From Gammaproteobacteria bacterium (lineage in GTDB: Bacteria; Pseudomonadota; Gammaproteobacteria; Pseudomonadales; Pseudohongiellaceae): a stretch of DNA of 64,000 nucleotides. The position numbers and the translations under genes are program-made. This document shows, piece by piece, positions 44,483 to 52,892 of the stretch (its first letter is position 1; each line of letters opens with the position of its first letter). The stretch covers positions 3,726,501 through 3,790,500 of the forward strand of contig JAWKZW010000001.1 in assembly GCA_041395725.1 (NCBI GenBank), read 5' to 3'. The notes under the pieces are model-generated. The model was not told the DNA's origin. It did no database searches and was given only the letters and a program-made list of their open reading frames with translations.

Positions 44483-44587
44483 GGGTTTAATATCGGTAGT
44501 AGCTACAATTTTACCGAAGGTCCGTTTCAAGACATCATGATCTTAAAGCCGACATTCCTGCGGCGTTGCCGGAGGGCAGAAACCGGC
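44483..44587. repeat. 105-bp direct repeat, copy 2
   Basis: This is an exact copy of 43910-44014. Both copies are followed by CTTC/CTCGAAGC-type sequence that then diverges. The gene between the copies could be excised or amplified by recombination between them. Confidence 0.9.
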
Positions 44588-44789
44588 CTCGAAGCCGACG
44601 TTCACTTTAAAAGTTTCATCCAAGAAATCTAGCATACCAAGTCTTTAGTGGGTGGTCGTGATCCCGCTAGTGCAAATCAGCACTTTTAAATATCCTGTTA
44701 AGATTTCGGCCAGTACTCTAAATGTGGAATCTTTATGTTTGTTTAATTCAGCATAATTTTTTATCAAGATGCTTTGATTTTCTGGAGAG

Positions 44790-45317
44790 TTACTTATAAA
44801 AGTAGTGGTTGCCTAAATGCAGGGTTCGTTCCCTGGAATTTAACCACACTGGAACTGGGATGGAGTCCATATGGAACCACAGTGCCCCGTCGGTAGGATC
44901 GGCCGGTGGGTTATTGAGCATCATTTCGGAGACTCGTTGTGCCAATTCCCATGATTCAGTCTCAGTGGGGCGATCACTCCTTCCGTCGCACCACCAATTA
45001 AACTCACAGGGAGGTCTCTCTCCTCCCTCATAGACGACAGCGCAGATTGAGTCTGGGTAAAGATCGCTGCCCACTCGATTGAGCACTACCCAACCTACGG
45101 CAACCATTCCATCTTGTCCTTCCGATCTGGCTTCGAAATAAAGATTCAGCGCAAAGCACCTTGATGCATCCAATTCGTCAGAAGCTGCACGAGCACTTGT
45201 CATGAGCACGGGTGTGGTAGCAACCAGAATCACTGACAGTAATTGGAACACAGCCATTTTGAGGAACTTGCGACTAGGCGCGCGCGTCGACAAAGACAAG
45301 GTGGAGGACCTATTCAT
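44790..45317 (-). CDS. SleB-type cell-wall hydrolase
   Basis: This 175-residue exported enzyme has an N-terminal signal anchor (FLKMAVFQLLSVILVATTPV) followed by a Hydrolase_2/SleB domain: CFALNLYFEARSEGQDGMVAVGWVVLNRV with the catalytic Glu in YFEARSE, CAVVYEGGERPPCEFNWWCDG, and DGALWFHMD. The family cleaves peptidoglycan as a lytic transglycosylase. The 250 bases before it (45318-45569) show no gene. Confidence 0.88.
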   Translation of the reverse strand: MNRSSTLSLSTRAPSRKFLKMAVFQLLSVILVATTPVLMTSARAASDELDASRCFALNLYFEARSEGQDGMVAVGWVVLNRVGSDLYPDSICAVVYEGGERPPCEFNWWCDGRSDRPTETESWELAQRVSEMMLNNPPADPTDGALWFHMDSIPVPVWLNSRERTLHLGNHYFYK

Positions 45318-45569
45318 TCCAAGACTCCTTTGAGAAAAGAGGTAATACTAGCCTTAGTGTATCAAAACACATCTAGTTGGCCGAGTTCCAGATAGAGCTT
45401 GGGCGATGTAGGCCCTAAATTAGGAGTGTATCCAGCCACAATCTGCTACATCTCACGAATCACGGTCGGTCTGAAATCACCCAAATTTGGCTTAGGAAGT
45501 CCAGACAAAGGGATATGCTGACGCTGAGCTTCTGCTAGAATCCAATCTCAACATAACCGTGCGAGAGCT

Positions 45570-45977
45570 ATGACAATGGATTTATTGGATATTGCAGTAA
45601 AAACCCTTGGTAACAAAATAGGCAATAGTGGAGCCAATTCGGATCTTGTGAAAGGCGTGGTAGGAAAACTCATTGGGTCTGGCAATAGCCTGGATTTAGC
45701 CGGATTGGTTGATGGTTTGGATAAAGAGGGTTTGCGTAGTGTAGCGGAGTCCTGGTTAGGCGATGGTGAAAATGACGAGATTTCAACAGATCAAGTGAAA
45801 CAGGTACTTGGCGGAAATCAAATCGCAGAAGCTGCTCAAGCGCTAGATACAGACGAGGGCTCGCTACTTGAAGGGCTAAAAGATCTGTTACCCGAAATGG
45901 TGGATAAATCCAGCGCTGGTGGTTCACTACTTGATTCTGTCGGTGGACTCGGAGGTCTGGCCAAAAAGTTTCTGTAA
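45570..45977 (+). CDS. YidB/DUF937-like protein
   Basis: This 135-residue acidic, Gly/Ser/Leu-rich protein is similar in style to YidB (DUF937): repeated LxGLxDGLDKEGLxSVAESWLGDGENDEIS and VKQVLGG segments, ending GGLGGLAKKFL. There is no signal or membrane helix. Function unknown. The start may be the second ATG at 45576. Confidence 0.75.
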   Translation: MTMDLLDIAVKTLGNKIGNSGANSDLVKGVVGKLIGSGNSLDLAGLVDGLDKEGLRSVAESWLGDGENDEISTDQVKQVLGGNQIAEAAQALDTDEGSLLEGLKDLLPEMVDKSSAGGSLLDSVGGLGGLAKKFL

Positions 45978-46065
45978 CAAGTTAAGAACCACCTCACTTG
46001 GAATGAACGAAATATCGCGGCGAAATCTCTGTATCAATTCGCCGCGAATTCGTGAAGGCGCTTAC

Positions 46066-46473
46066 TTAGTGCGTGATTAGCGGATCAAGGGTTTTTGCCT
46101 GATCCACCCATTTCTCTACCACTGACGCACTGGGAACTGCGCGAGTCAACTTCTTTTCTTCATTCACCTTAGCCATAGCCTCAGCCAAGTTTGCGGCGTT
46201 GCGGTTACGTAGTTCTTTTACTGTGTCGACTCCGGCCGCTTCCAGCAATTCTGAATATTCTTCGCCAACTCCCGAAATTCTCATCAAATCTGCCATATTG
46301 GCCCATTTCAACAGTTGCTTTTCGGTACAACCAGTTTGTTCGGCAACTTTTTTGCGTCCTGACTTGTCGCAGCAGAGTTTCAGCAAATCATCGGTGGTTG
46401 ATATATCAGCGACTGCCAGCTTTTCTTTCATGGCCGGCCCGATACCCTCAATTTCATCTATTTTGTAAACCAT
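46066..46473 (-). CDS. DUF4332 helix-hairpin-helix protein
   Basis: This 135-residue cytosolic protein has two helix-hairpin-helix-like repeats (IDEIEGIGPAMKEKLAVADI and LMRISGVGEEYSELLEAAGV), which is the DUF4332 pattern. Such repeats usually contact DNA non-specifically or act in protein binding. It stands alone with its own short promoter region. Confidence 0.82.
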   Translation of the reverse strand: MVYKIDEIEGIGPAMKEKLAVADISTTDDLLKLCCDKSGRKKVAEQTGCTEKQLLKWANMADLMRISGVGEEYSELLEAAGVDTVKELRNRNAANLAEAMAKVNEEKKLTRAVPSASVVEKWVDQAKTLDPLITH

Positions 46474-46574
46474 ACTTCGCTCCTAATCTTTACTTACATA
46501 GTTTAATTGTGTGCCGAGTAGCACTAATGCTCCAGCACGTCACTAAAATGGAACTATTTCTATTTTAGCAATCT

Positions 46575-47288
46575 CTAAAAACTCCACACAACGGAAACGG
46601 CAGTCTGCGTGTCCGTTTTTTCTCGCCCAAACGGGACGTCAGTTTGATGTCTTACATTAAACGACAATCGTAAGGACAGGTTCTCCATCAAGGCACTTTC
46701 CACACCGGTTTCCGATCGATAGATTGTCGTTTCATCACCAGCTTCCGCCGACAGGTTTTGGAAAAAATTGGCTGATTCCGACATGTTCCACACGTACTCC
46801 CCTGCAGCCCTGATGATGACTTCGTTGAACTCATCAATCTCGGTTACCGATCTTCGATAACCAGGACCTACTTCAGTTGATAGACTCATGTTGTCAACAT
46901 CAGTGAGAAAATTGCGCCCATAGGTAACGGTCACATCTGCCTGGTAGTCGAATCCATTAAAGCGGTCATCTTCATAGGCGCCCCGAACCCCCCAGAAGCT
47001 ATTTTCATCTATCTGCCTGCGCCCTCTTGCCACATGGTAGAATCTCTGCGCGGTGACATCCCCAAACCTAGAGTTGCGGAGCCCATCAGATGTGAACTGA
47101 TACTCCCAATTCTCTCTAAGCCAATCAACAGTCACACCATATGAAACGTTTTCCTCTTCAGTATTACCAGAGGTGAAAATGGCTCCCAATTCAATCTCGG
47201 TGACAATATCGCCACTCTGCTGAGCGAGTGCGTTGGTCCCCAAGAATACGAACAGCACAATAATAATTCGCTTGCTATTTTCTAACAT
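46575..47288 (-). CDS. DUF481-family outer-membrane protein (YdiY-like)
   Basis: This 237-residue protein starts at 47288, where CGGAGA precedes the ATG and a proper signal follows (RIIIVLFVFLGTNALAQ). The mature part is a salt-induced outer-membrane type beta-barrel: alternating strands such as IELGAIFTSGNTEEENVSYGV and the terminal aromatic residue TAVSVVWSF. A start 66 bases upstream is possible but would add residues before the signal. The mscS-like gene lies directly upstream, and both may serve osmotic stress. Confidence 0.82.
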   Translation of the reverse strand: MLENSKRIIIVLFVFLGTNALAQQSGDIVTEIELGAIFTSGNTEEENVSYGVTVDWLRENWEYQFTSDGLRNSRFGDVTAQRFYHVARGRRQIDENSFWGVRGAYEDDRFNGFDYQADVTVTYGRNFLTDVDNMSLSTEVGPGYRRSVTEIDEFNEVIIRAAGEYVWNMSESANFFQNLSAEAGDETTIYRSETGVESALMENLSLRLSFNVRHQTDVPFGREKTDTQTAVSVVWSF

Positions 47289-47384
47289 ACAAAGTTCTCC
47301 GACTTGGAATCGTTGTTGAATGACGCCGGGCGCATCCATGTCAATCGGCACCATTGCAGTTGGTTTCGTGTTTCAGTTTCTGAT

Positions 47385-48215
47385 TTATTGCTGATTCTGG
47401 TAAATATGAACGTCCTGTTGTGGATAGGGGATTGACAGGCCCTCTTTGTCAAACGTTTTATAAACCTGCTCGTTCATTGCAAAGAAAACTCCCCAATAGT
47501 CTGCCGCATCAACCCAGCAGCGAACCACGATATTCACGGAACTGTCTGCCAGCTCTACTACTGCTCTGAATGGTTCCGGATCTTTGAGAATTCGGTCATC
47601 GGCAGCGATAAGTCGATCGAGCACTTGATAAGCCTTATCCAAATCGTCTCCGTAGCCTATTCCAAAGGTCCAGTCGACTCGCCTAGTTGATTGAGTTGAA
47701 AAGTTCACCAATGAGCCAGTAGAGAGCGGGCCATTGGGAATAATGATCGTCTTGTTGTCCGGAGTAGTCATAATTGTCACAAATATCTGGATCTCCTTCA
47801 CTGAGCCGAGATATCCCTGAGCGTCAATGACATCGCCGACTTTAAACGGCTTAAAAAGCAGAATCATCACACCGCCGGCAAAGTTCTGAAGCGTCCCAGA
47901 AAGTGCTAAACCCACTGCCAAGCCAGCCGCACCGAGAATGGCAACAAAGGAAGTCATCTCAATACCCAGAACACCCAACGCAGTGATGTACACCAGGACT
48001 TTTAGCAATATCGAGACCATGCTACCCAGGAAACCCTGTAGCGATGGATCCATCCCGCTGCGCGTGAAAGCAGCTTTTATTGCTCTGACTATCATTCCGG
48101 CGACCCACAATCCAATTACCAGCGTTGCTAGTGCCGCTAGTAGCTTTGTACCGTAGGTGATTGCCAGATCTATCAGCATGGCGGTGTCTATGTTCTCCAA
48201 GTTGAAATTTTCCAT
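47385..48215 (-). CDS. mscS: Small-conductance mechanosensitive channel MscS
   Basis: This inner-membrane channel has 276 residues, close to E. coli MscS (286). It has three membrane helices, the pore helix AAGLAVGLALSGTLQNFAGGVMILLFKPFKVGDVI with the Gly/Ala packing pattern, and a cytoplasmic beta and alpha/beta domain (VKEIQIFVTIMTTPDNKTIIIPNGPLSTGSLVNFS). It releases solutes under hypo-osmotic shock. Confidence 0.95.
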   Translation of the reverse strand: MENFNLENIDTAMLIDLAITYGTKLLAALATLVIGLWVAGMIVRAIKAAFTRSGMDPSLQGFLGSMVSILLKVLVYITALGVLGIEMTSFVAILGAAGLAVGLALSGTLQNFAGGVMILLFKPFKVGDVIDAQGYLGSVKEIQIFVTIMTTPDNKTIIIPNGPLSTGSLVNFSTQSTRRVDWTFGIGYGDDLDKAYQVLDRLIAADDRILKDPEPFRAVVELADSSVNIVVRCWVDAADYWGVFFAMNEQVYKTFDKEGLSIPYPQQDVHIYQNQQ

Positions 48216-48594
48216 AAATATCTCCAGTTACTGTTTTCTGGGCTTTCGAAGAGGCGCGATTTATACACTATCCACCCCTGGGTGTATACATCAGTTCTAG
48301 CGGGAAAATCCTGGAATTGCGGTGTTTCATTTATCCATGACAGCGAATCTCCAACAAAGACGACCACCGCGTAGGACTTTGCTTTCGCAGGTCTCTGATC
48401 TATGGAGGAGCTCCAGAGTGCAATGTTTTTGGTCAGGTTCACAGCCTTCAATCGGAGCCTACGGATACTGACATCATTCGGATACACTGATCTATCAAGC
48501 AAAATCTACTAATGTCCGAGTTGGGTTTATTAGGCGACCTAGCCGCTAGGTCCGCTTTGCGGCGATTTTGGATTTAGTCTCGACCTGCCAGAGG
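48216..48594. other. Upstream region of mscS without a gene
   Basis: No supported gene. An open frame on the minus strand is not protein-like. The inverted element CTAGCCGCTAGG is at 48539-48550. Confidence 0.3.
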
Positions 48595-48765
48595 CTAGTC
48601 GTTTAGTTTGGATGCAACCAAAGCCTGCCGTATAAACTCTTTCGGGCTGCCATTGATACCCAGCGTCATTGCCTTATCGGACAATCCCAATAGCTGGCTT
48701 TTGATTTCTTCATACGACTGATCTGAGTTCAGCAGGGTCTCAAGATCACAAAGAAATACCCGCAT
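48595..48765 (-). CDS. Short unidentified ORF
   Basis: A 56-residue frame on the minus strand (MRVFLCDLETLLNSDQSYEE to KEFIRQALVASKLND) has protein-like, helical composition. No ribosome site is obvious. It abuts the exporter remnant and may be the tail of a displaced gene. Confidence 0.35.
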   Translation of the reverse strand: MRVFLCDLETLLNSDQSYEEIKSQLLGLSDKAMTLGINGSPKEFIRQALVASKLND

Positions 48766-48769
48766 CCGG

Positions 48770-48956
48770 AAGGGCAGTTATTTTCAGCTCGATTGTACTG
48801 GCCGCAGGTTTCAGTGTTTTTTTACTTGGCATCGTTTACGACCGTCATTCATGTCGGAATGTTCGCATCCATCATTATGGTTCTCGCGTTGTTGGGTGAT
48901 CTACTACTGCTACCGGCTGTCCTGTATCTGATAGATGGTAAAGGTAGCAATTAGTA
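48770..48956 (+). pseudogene. C-terminal remnant of an RND/MMPL exporter
   Basis: The bases read AVIFSSIVLAAGFSVFLL in one frame and ASFTTVIHVGMFASIIMVLA, then LLGDLLLLPAVLYLI, in the next, so a one-base insertion near 48826 breaks the frame. The pattern GxxxASF and ALxGDLLLLPALL is the last membrane segment pair of RND-superfamily/MMPL exporters. The rest of the gene is gone. Confidence 0.65.
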
Positions 48957-49233
48957 AATGTTACCAGCGTGATTTCTGCCTGTCGTCTACCCGGGGATGG
49001 TGAGCCGGGTGCAGAGTATAGTCCTCTGGGAGATCTCAATCCAACAAGCCCACAAAGCAGGATTGGCCGAATGCGAGGGCGCCATCGGGGCTGTGTCCCG
49101 ATGGCCTAAGAATACAGGACTCTACTGGGTGTACGGTCGATGCTGGCAACCGAATCCCAACCGGGATATAGTCTGGAGTTGAGCTGATTGAGTTATTTCA
49201 CTGTCAACCTGAACTACTCCTGGAGGTAGGCCA

Positions 49234-50307
49234 ATGAACAAGAATCCTATGCTGAAAAAGATTGCGACTGTATGCCTTACACTGATTACTCTGGGTTTCA
49301 GCGCTTCTAATTTTGCTCAAACAAATTTTCTAGCTCCTTTCAACTTCATTATGGAGCAGGCGGAAGCGCTGCTTCCGGAGCTGTTTCCCACCGGGTCCGA
49401 GACTTTCGAAGCAGAGGCCGCAGGCGCTTCTTGGCTGGCGCGGTTCTACGAAGAAACAGGGGTCTACGGTGCACTGAACATAGATGAAGGCAATTTTTAT
49501 GTTCTGGGTGGCCCCTGGACAGAAGTCACGTTTATTGACTCTGTCGACGCCCTCCTGACAGCGCTTAGCTATTCGCCACCGGACGGTGCCGGTGGGAGCA
49601 GTGATGGGCAGAACTCGGTTCTGAATCAGGGAAGTGGCGATTGTATCAACCTTACCAATCCCACAGTGGGCACTGTTGCCAGTTATACAGGGAGCATATT
49701 CCAGGACGGCATGACCGGCAACATAAGTTACACCACGACCTATACGGCAGTTTCCGATAGTTCGACGACCACGGAAACCGATCAACAGATAAGTGCTTCT
49801 GGATTCAGCTCCAACTCACTCTCGAGAACAACTTCTTATATTCAGCGCTCCAATGGCTGGCTTTACTCTACCGAGACGGACACTGAAGCTACCACTACGG
49901 CACAGGGGTTTTCTGTGACATCTGAATCCAACACCGTCTTTGATCCCCCCAGGTTTGAATCGCCGGAAACTATTTGCAGCGGCATGGTCTGGTTCATAGC
50001 CTCAGTAGTCTCCACGACCACCGGAACCAACCTTGGTGTCCAGATTCCGACGCTTTCGGCTGATACTGGTGAGTCCATATTGGAAACTCTGTCGGTCAGC
50101 CAGTCGATTACGGTTCCCGCTGGAACATTCAGTACAGTGCATCAATTGATCAAGAACCTGAACGATGACGGGGTGGAAGAGGGTTACTCTGAATCTTGGT
50201 TTATAAACAATGCCGGGGGAGTGCCGGCCAGAATTGATGTGTACCAGAGTGTCAATGGTATTGAAGAGTTGGTTTCCCGGGTGGAGTTGCAGTCCCTAAG
50301 CATCTGA
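49234..50307 (+). CDS. Secreted Ser/Thr-rich protein of unknown function
   Basis: This 357-residue protein has a Sec signal (KIATVCLTLITLGFSASNFAQ). GGAGGTAGG lies 6-7 bases before the ATG. Residues 30-110 contain a motif found repeatedly in marine bacterial lipid-surface proteins (FNFIMEQAEALLPELFPTG, then GNFYVLGGPW). The rest is Ser/Thr-rich beta sequence, with the two cysteines CINL and ICSG possibly paired. I do not recognise a named family. A function in adhesion or attachment is a guess. Confidence 0.7.
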   Translation: MNKNPMLKKIATVCLTLITLGFSASNFAQTNFLAPFNFIMEQAEALLPELFPTGSETFEAEAAGASWLARFYEETGVYGALNIDEGNFYVLGGPWTEVTFIDSVDALLTALSYSPPDGAGGSSDGQNSVLNQGSGDCINLTNPTVGTVASYTGSIFQDGMTGNISYTTTYTAVSDSSTTTETDQQISASGFSSNSLSRTTSYIQRSNGWLYSTETDTEATTTAQGFSVTSESNTVFDPPRFESPETICSGMVWFIASVVSTTTGTNLGVQIPTLSADTGESILETLSVSQSITVPAGTFSTVHQLIKNLNDDGVEEGYSESWFINNAGGVPARIDVYQSVNGIEELVSRVELQSLSI

Positions 50308-50466
50308 TAGCAGCGTGAGACGCCACCGGCCCGGTATGATCATGAGGCTGTGAACCCGGTTGTCGGGTTCGCAGATACAAGATATAAACATATAGATTTA
50401 GCGGGCAGACCCTGAGATAAACTCAGAAAATAATGAACAGGAATAAGAGGTTAAGTTAAAAAGAGT

Positions 50467-50530
50467 GCATACATGACACGATAGAGCCCTCCAACACGCG
50501 ACCAAACCTAAGGAGGCGTGTCATGTATGC
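50467..50530. repeat. Long perfect hairpin
   Basis: GCATACATGACACG (50467-50480) is the exact complement of CGTGTCATGTATGC (50517-50530), and CCTCC/GGAGG pairs inside it. Such a hairpin could be an element end, a terminator core or a transcribed RNA. It lies 116 bases before an IS3 remnant; the rest of 50308-50645 has no gene. Confidence 0.6.
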
Positions 50531-50645
50531 CCGGGCATTCTTACACGGAATTTTAGGCAATCGCTTCATGCTTCCAGGCTGAATGGACTTCGCAGGGTTT
50601 GCTAGGCACCAAAAAGCTTTCAAATCTATCTTTAAGCAAGTGCCT

Positions 50646-51111
50646 ATGAGTGGCAAGTGATATTCCGAAGCGTTTAAAAAGGAAGCAGTAAAACAGATAA
50701 CTGAACGGGGCTATTCCGTGGTTGGAGTGGCTGAGCGGCTTGTTACAACCACCTACAGCTTGTATGACTGGATCAAGAAGTATGGCAAGGCCACGCCTCG
50801 GGAAGCTAAGAAGCCAGATAAAGATGCCTAAAATGCCCGGTTAAAGGCTAAACTCAAGCGAGTTACTAGGGTTCTAACCCGATTTTACGGACACCTCAAA
50901 GAAGCCTCATAATAGGCGAAAGGAGTGATTGTGTCGAAGATCGGAGAAAGTCACACAGAGAAGGATATACGCTACACGGGCAGACGCCAAGACAGAGATA
51001 CTTAACTTTGTCGAGATGTTCTACAAACCGATCAAGCGTCATTCATGCAACGGCGGGGTTTCCCCGGTGAAGTTTGAAGAGGCGGTTTTTCAGAGGCTGG
51101 AAGGTGTCTAG
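50646..51111 (+). pseudogene. Decayed IS3-family element
   Basis: OrfA is recognisable (YSEAFKKEAVKQITERGYSV, then VAERLVTTTYSLYDWIKKYG) but has stop codons in place of Arg at codon 5 and again after PDKDA. The OrfB core is deleted, and only its C-terminus remains at 50970-51111 (FVEMFYKPIKRHSCNGGVSPVKFEEA). It is an old insertion that cannot move. Confidence 0.8.
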
Positions 51112-51161
51112 TAAAACCTGGGAAGTCCAGTATTCGTTGGAATGCCAGTCCAACCGGTTTC

Positions 51162-52751
51162 CTAAATACCACTGCCCTTCGCACTTTGACTCAACTTCTC
51201 AAGATTCATTTCATAAAGAATACAGCTGACGACCCGGTCACCGGTCTCCCAGGACTCGGGTGTCGGGTAAAGCGGAAAGACTGCCAGGGTCGAAGAGTCG
51301 TAATCAATTCCCACGAAACCCTCGAACTGCGCAATACATTCGGTGTTGGCATAATCGTCCAGGAAATCGTTGCCGGGGTAGTCCTGCAGCTCAACCTCAA
51401 TTGACGCATACACTTCGTTGTCATGGGGCTCGTCACAGGGCACGCTGCGTACTCCGCTTATGGAGTTTGCATAGCCTCCGGGCGGGTCGTCAAAGCAGGC
51501 GCCTGTGGTTAAATAGGCCATGCTGACGAAATTGGATGTGGCGCGATAGCTGCCGAGCTCGAGAGGGGTGGCAAAACAGTCTATTTCGGCACAGACTGCT
51601 GCGGGATCATAAAATTCACCGGACAGCTCATCCCAGAACATATCGACAATGGAAAACTCGTAGGCTTCTCCCAGCGACAGTGGCGTAAATCCGTTAGCCT
51701 TGAACTCAGCCAGTTTCTCTGGCGGCAGGCCATACGCCTCCAGACGTTCGTAGAACGTGGTTATTTCATAGGAAATATTCTGCTGTCCCTCGGCAGAGCG
51801 CAGCTCCACTAGTGCTTCCGGGTGGTGGAAAACGATATTCGTGTTTGGGGTGGCAACGGAATACTCTGCCGCCGCGAGCAGAAAGACACACGCTGATACG
51901 CACTCGCCCTTTGCGCCTACCACGATTTCGTTTTCAATAATGAAATCCGCCAGCTCAAATGCGGCGGAAATCAACCCGCCAGGGCTGTTCAGAATGATGG
52001 CACTTAAATTCGGATCGAGGGTAAAGGCTTGCTTTAACTCACGGACTGACTGGAAGTTGATATACCCGTTCAGTGTTAAATCCGTGTCCGCGGTTTGCTG
52101 AAGGTAGTATTGTTCCACGCCAGCGTCGCCCATTCGCAGAACTGAGACATAATCCAGAACGATCGGGTAGTAATTGGCGGCCGATCCGATTACTCCCAGC
52201 ACCACGAAGGTCTGCGCCACTCTTCCCCAGGCACCGGTTTTTCTGGGTGTGCTGGCGTGGGCGTCAGCGACATAATGTCTGGAGGATCGCCAGACGCCGA
52301 CAATCTGCCACCCGTAGATAATAAATGCCACCAACAGTATGCCCAGGCCGAACCATGGCTGTTCCCGGGTGGCTGCTATCAGTGTGGTTGCAACGACCGC
52401 TACGATAAAGTTCAAGAGCGTGAAGTTGACCCACCAGGCCCGGGCCAGGGAATAATCACCGTGCCAGTGGCGCGAAAAGAAATTTCTGTCGGGCCTCGCT
52501 CCGGCAGGTTCCGGATCGGGTTCGTCGGCAATGGATTCAGCGACCGGAATAGGAGGGACGTCATCATCCTTCTTGTCGACGGCGGAAAACTCTTCGTACG
52601 TGGAGAGGGGTGCCCAGTCTTCCGCGCCGTGTCGCCATGCCAGGGTTGTGGTGCTGATTTCACCCTCGCTGACAAGTTCGCTAAGTGTACTGCGCGAAAA
52701 CGGGCCGTGCCTGGTTCCGTGCTTGATATAGTACCAACCGGTTTCCGACAT
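51162..52751 (-). CDS. GYF-domain, membrane, ClpP-like and septum-formation fusion protein
   Basis: This 529-residue protein has four parts. Residues 4-55 form a GYF_2-like domain (WYYIKHGTRHGPFSRSTL). A Pro/Asp-rich linker leads to three membrane helices (about 105-125, 134-155 and 178-197). Residues 225-400 form a ClpP/crotonase-fold protease-like domain with NSPGGLISAAFELADFI and GECVSACVFLLAA, where Ser286 is the likely nucleophile. Residues 417-515 are like the actinobacterial Septum_form domain (ACFDD and SVPCDEPHDNEVYA). Function is unknown; membrane-bound surface proteolysis or envelope maintenance is plausible. It stands alone and has its own promoter region. Confidence 0.72.
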   Translation of the reverse strand: MSETGWYYIKHGTRHGPFSRSTLSELVSEGEISTTTLAWRHGAEDWAPLSTYEEFSAVDKKDDDVPPIPVAESIADEPDPEPAGARPDRNFFSRHWHGDYSLARAWWVNFTLLNFIVAVVATTLIAATREQPWFGLGILLVAFIIYGWQIVGVWRSSRHYVADAHASTPRKTGAWGRVAQTFVVLGVIGSAANYYPIVLDYVSVLRMGDAGVEQYYLQQTADTDLTLNGYINFQSVRELKQAFTLDPNLSAIILNSPGGLISAAFELADFIIENEIVVGAKGECVSACVFLLAAAEYSVATPNTNIVFHHPEALVELRSAEGQQNISYEITTFYERLEAYGLPPEKLAEFKANGFTPLSLGEAYEFSIVDMFWDELSGEFYDPAAVCAEIDCFATPLELGSYRATSNFVSMAYLTTGACFDDPPGGYANSISGVRSVPCDEPHDNEVYASIEVELQDYPGNDFLDDYANTECIAQFEGFVGIDYDSSTLAVFPLYPTPESWETGDRVVSCILYEMNLEKLSQSAKGSGI

Positions 52752-52892
52752 CGTGGGTTGTTCCTGAGGGCAGTTGATTGCTGATGAAACAGGCCCGGGC
52801 GTTAACGCAATCCCGTGGCTGTGACAAAGATAAATCAGTAATTATTCTGTTTACCGGACAGTTGCCTTATTTATCGGGCTGGGGCGCAAGCG

